A DNA stretch of 64,000 nt from Arthrinium phaeospermum (lineage: Eukaryota > Ascomycota > Sordariomycetes > Amphisphaeriales > Apiosporaceae). The stretch spans positions 558,001-622,000 of the forward strand of contig QYRS01000011.1 of assembly GCA_006503535.1 (NCBI GenBank), read 5' to 3'. This document shows positions 60,761-64,000 of this stretch, one piece after another; position 1 is the stretch's first letter; each line of letters opens with the position of its first letter. The notes beneath the pieces were generated by a model that did no database searches, had not been told where the DNA came from, and saw only the letters and a list, made by a program, of their open reading frames with translations. The position numbers were made by a program, and so were the translations under genes.

Positions 60761-62122
60761 CTAGAGAGATCAACAGTATAATCTACCATGGAAGAGATCT
60801 ATGATAATATTCAGAGCCGCTACTATAGGTGCATTCGCTGCTTCTAATGCAGCGAAGCATTGGGCGCATCTGGTCGAGCTTATCCACTGTCTCGCAGGTG
60901 ACCCATCCTGCCACTCCGGCCCCAGCGAATGGGCCATGCTGGTGCCTTCACGATTGGTGTAGATTAGCGTCCGCGTGCCCTCATCCGAGCGAGTCCACGC
61001 ATACAAGCCCGTCCAACACGCTGATCGTCTCTTCAATGCAAGGGGGTGCTGTCCAGAGGCGGTGACACTCCGCCAAGGGTGGTGCGGTGGCCAAACGGTG
61101 GTGGTGGAAAACACAGGTAGTGTTTTGTAGGAAGATGCGGTAGAATGAGGCAACAGGCCAGCAGAGTTCGACACCGAGGCATGGAGAAGATGGAGACAGG
61201 GACTCTGCGGGGAATCTGCATGGACAGGTGTGGAAGCAAGCGAAGTTCGTAAATGCAAACTTAATCCCAGTATCTGGCAGCTCGTCTAATATCCTCAATG
61301 TCAAGTTGGAGTCTGCCGGCACTGGGCGTCTAATGCTATTCTTGGGTACATGGCATGTGTGTTTTGATACGCTCGGCATTGGACCGGAGACGAGGGGCGG
61401 AGGCGGAAGCGGAGGCGGAGGCGAAAGGCGAGTCTAGGTACACCAGGCTTGTGGTTGCGGAGCTAGGGGCGTTTCCTTCTTCCTTTTTCTTCTTTTTCTC
61501 TCTCATCCCCTCTTCCCCCCTCATACAATACCATTTTTTGATACCCCTACACTGGCCAGCGAACCCTTCCGCAAATCACGGAGCAAAGAATCTCCAGGCG
61601 GCTCCACCATGCGTACCAAATGCGGGAAGTAACCCTAGCTTCCGCTTACTCTATCTCTGCACATCTACCAATAGCGAGGAGCAATCAGGCCACTCCAGAT
61701 TACACCACCATTACCCATCCACGATCCTGGTCCTCCCATGCCGTGACCAGTGCGTTTGTCAGCTAGCTCGGGTCGGGATGTACCTTCGCATCTTGGGACA
61801 CATATATAGCGGAAGTTAGCTGAGTCACGTAACGGAGGGTTACGATACATATAGCTTTGGGCAGCTGAAAGAAAGAGTTTCCCGTATATGCGGCGCTGCT
61901 GATGTTGCCGTTTGGGGTGCTGATCAACAAATAGCCTATCTCGATATTGACCAGCATCTGCAAGTCGATAAGTCATTGATTGGCCCTGGCAGCTGAACTA
62001 CTTCGCGCAAGACTCGCCCACCAACGGCGAGGTCTACATATGTGTTGCGGCTACTCTTTGTCTTCTCACCTCTGAAAAGTACTGTTGCCAGTCTGCCGCA
62101 ATACGTTTTGTTAGATTGAGTC
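60761..62122. other. intergenic, no gene seen
   Basis: 3' flank of the SH3-protein gene and promoter of the MFS gene. A G/A-rich tract with GGCGGAGGCGGAAGC units lies near 61391-61428. No gene recognised. Confidence 0.5.
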
Positions 62123-63661
62123 ATGATGGCGACTTCATGCAGTGCCGCTGGTGCCGAGGCGCCCACGATAACCAAGGGTACGAGTCCCACTCAGAGCACA
62201 CGCTCCGTCCAGAAGCCTCGGCCTGAGTCCGAAGTCCAGCAGTCGGAGACGGACGAAAACGAGGATGACCTTGGTTCAACGACGACGGCCACCACCAAAG
62301 AGGAGGCCGCGCTGGAGCGGCGTCTTCGCCTCAAGATCGACATGCGCCTCTGCACCATCGCCGGCATCTTGTGCTCGCTGAACCTGCTGGACTCGGGCGT
62401 CATCTCGTCGGCGTCGGTCACGTCGATGCTCGAGGACCTGGACCTGACGGGGAACCGCTACAGCGTGTCCATCTTCATCTTCACCATCGCGTCCATTGCC
62501 TTCCAGTTGCCGTCGACCATCGCCGTGCGCACCATCGGGCCCCGGCCCTGGTTCGCCCTCATCACCTTCGCCTTCGGCCTCATCACCCTGTGCACCGCCT
62601 TCGTCCAGACCTGGCGGCAGATGATCGCCCTGCGCGTCCTGCTGGGCATGGCCATGAGCGGCGTGTACCCGGGCCTGACCTACCTGATCTCGACGTGGTA
62701 CCGCCGCAACGAGCAGCAGACGCGCTACGCCTTCCTGCAGTCGGGCGAGGTCATCGTGCTGGCGACGGGCAGCATCGTCAACTTCGCCGTCAACAAGAAC
62801 CTGGGCGGCCGCGCGGGGCTGGCGGGCTGGCGCTGGATGTTCCTGGTGCAGGGGCTCATCTCGTGCGTGCTGGGCGTCGCCACCTACTTCTGGATTGTCG
62901 ACTTCCCCGAGAACGCGCACCGGTCCCTCTGGTTCCTGAGCGCCGATGAGCAGGCGCTGGCCGTGCGCCGCATCCAGGACGACCGCCGCGACGTCGAGGC
63001 CGACCCCTTCGAGTGGCGCAAGGTCCTGCGCCACGCCGCCGACCCCAAGGTCTACGGCTTCGCCGCCCTCTTCTTCCTGCTCAACCTCGTCTCGACCTCG
63101 CTGTCCTACTTCCTGCCCATCATCCTGCAGAGCGGCATGGGCTTCTCCGAGGACGCGGCCATCCTGCTGAGCGCGCCGCCCTACTACTACAGCGTCATCC
63201 CCGTGCTGCTGTCGTCCGTCGTCGCGGACCGCCTGCGCCTGCGCGGGCCCGTCATCGTCTTCAACTGCGCGTGCCTCGTCGCCGGGTTCGGCATGCTGGG
63301 CTTCGCCCGCCAGGTCACCGTCCGCTACATCGGCACCTACCTGGCCACGGGCGCCTACATCTCCAACTGGGCCGCCCTGTCGTCCTACCAGGCCAACAAC
63401 ATCGCGGGGCAGTGGAAGCGCGTCTTCACCGCCGCCGCCGTCACGGCCTGCAACGGCGCCGGCGGCATCGCCGGCAGCTTCATCGTGCGCCAGACCGAGG
63501 CCCCGCGCTACATGACGGCCGTCTGGGTCTCCATTGGCTCCCACATCGCCATCATGGCCGTCGTCGGCGTCTTCTCGCTCTACTTTTACCGGGCCAACTC
63601 GCTGCAGAAGAGGGGCCGGGTCGTGCTGGAGGGGACGGAGGGGTTCAGGTACACGTTCTGA
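62123..63661 (+). CDS. MFS transporter, allantoate/nicotinate (Dal5/Tna1) type
   Basis: An uninterrupted 512-aa frame. After a hydrophilic N-tail of about 65 residues, RLKIDMRLCTIAGILCSLNLLDSGVISSA opens the first helix of the anion:cation symporter branch. About twelve hydrophobic segments follow, with a central loop near residue 270-300 (DDRRDVEADPFEWRKVL). GMAMSGVYPGLTYLISTWYRRNEQQTRYAFLQSG is the characteristic block after helix 4. ATGAYISNWAALSSYQANNIAGQWKR resembles the family's late motif. Members carry allantoate, nicotinate, pantothenate or similar carboxylates; substrate cannot be fixed here. It begins ATGATG, and the first ATG is used. Intact and strongly GC-rich. Confidence 0.88.
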   Translation: MMATSCSAAGAEAPTITKGTSPTQSTRSVQKPRPESEVQQSETDENEDDLGSTTTATTKEEAALERRLRLKIDMRLCTIAGILCSLNLLDSGVISSASVTSMLEDLDLTGNRYSVSIFIFTIASIAFQLPSTIAVRTIGPRPWFALITFAFGLITLCTAFVQTWRQMIALRVLLGMAMSGVYPGLTYLISTWYRRNEQQTRYAFLQSGEVIVLATGSIVNFAVNKNLGGRAGLAGWRWMFLVQGLISCVLGVATYFWIVDFPENAHRSLWFLSADEQALAVRRIQDDRRDVEADPFEWRKVLRHAADPKVYGFAALFFLLNLVSTSLSYFLPIILQSGMGFSEDAAILLSAPPYYYSVIPVLLSSVVADRLRLRGPVIVFNCACLVAGFGMLGFARQVTVRYIGTYLATGAYISNWAALSSYQANNIAGQWKRVFTAAAVTACNGAGGIAGSFIVRQTEAPRYMTAVWVSIGSHIAIMAVVGVFSLYFYRANSLQKRGRVVLEGTEGFRYTF

Positions 63662-64000
63662 GGGGATATGTGGATTTCGAAAGGCGAGGGTCTTGGAGAA
63701 ACTTAGGAGGAACCATTTCTGGATGATGATGATGATGCACAATACCATTAGACATATTCAATGACAACCATGAATTCAAATACCGTATAAGCTTCTATTG
63801 GTTACCTCAACTACTTGAAATTTCGTTCCCTAGTCTTTTGCTATCCTGATAGATAAGTTAAAATGCAAGGCAACCATCTCCTCAGTTTGCCTGAGCAACT
63901 TGCACGTCGTTGCCAAGGCCAAGCAGGTTCCCCAGTCTACAATTGTCTGAGGCACCTAGGCTCTAGGATGCTGCACGGGAGTGATTTATAATGCTGTAAA
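63662..64000. other. 3' flank of the MFS gene
   Basis: No gene seen in the last 340 bases; a short GATGAT run follows the stop codon at about 63724-63737. Confidence 0.45.

Noticed and set aside
17827..63661. NAD salvage pairing of the nicotinamidase with the Tna1-like transporter
   Set aside because: They are over 40 kb apart with unrelated genes between, and the transporter's substrate is not determined.
62276..63748. 490-codon minus-strand frame
   Set aside because: Antisense to the MFS transporter; its Asp/Arg/Gly/His-rich composition is typical of the complement of GC-rich membrane-protein genes.

Overview
The window is nuclear DNA of a filamentous ascomycete. Protein-coding genes carry short GT-AG introns (about 55-75 bases), are GC-rich with C/G-ending codons, and are separated by 0.3-3.5 kb of intergenic DNA. 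The families are typically fungal: a GH35 beta-galactosidase, a Spa2 polarisome protein, a UTP4-type WD40 protein, a membrane-anchored HMG-CoA reductase and a homologue of hypersensitive-response-inducing protein. A nearly pure A/T block of 3 kb looks like a repeat mutated by RIP. I favour a sordariomycete; I cannot name the species.

Left part (1-18.7 kb), accessory in character: a hemerythrin-domain protein, a sulfotransferase-like P-loop protein with a C-terminal anchor, a secreted protein resembling the C-terminal part of killer-toxin-like chitinases, a secreted aspzincin-type metalloprotease followed by a 15-bp minisatellite, a DUF7730-type protein, two heavily frame-broken hypothetical genes, and a nicotinamidase homologue. 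From about 4.3 to 24.7 kb almost every gene carries one or more single-base frame breaks, while splice sites and reading-frame content are otherwise preserved. Genes elsewhere in the window are intact.

Middle (19.9-22.9 kb): an AT-rich element of about 3.05 kb with imperfect terminal inverted repeats of roughly 45 bp and flanking TA dinucleotides, best read as a RIP-mutated Tc1/mariner (pogo/Fot-like) DNA transposon. It carries an internal 215-bp tandem duplication and no surviving transposase frame.

Right part (24.6-64 kb): HMG-CoA reductase (ergosterol pathway), proline iminopeptidase, secreted GH35 beta-galactosidase, a small secreted elicitor-like protein, an APC-family permease, an aldo/keto reductase, an intron-containing tRNA-Tyr, UTP4 (ribosome biogenesis), Spa2 (polarised growth), Ssu72 (RNA polymerase II CTD phosphatase), an Nbp2-like SH3 protein and an MFS transporter of the allantoate/nicotinate type. 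Except for the tRNA these are complete frames. They do not form one pathway and look like an ordinary mixed chromosomal segment.

The observations I would check first are the concentration of frame breaks next to the AT-rich element, the element and its TIRs, the minisatellite with a duplicated stop-codon context, and the metalloprotease whose HExxH motif depends on which splice acceptor is used. I did not find a clearly new multi-gene system.
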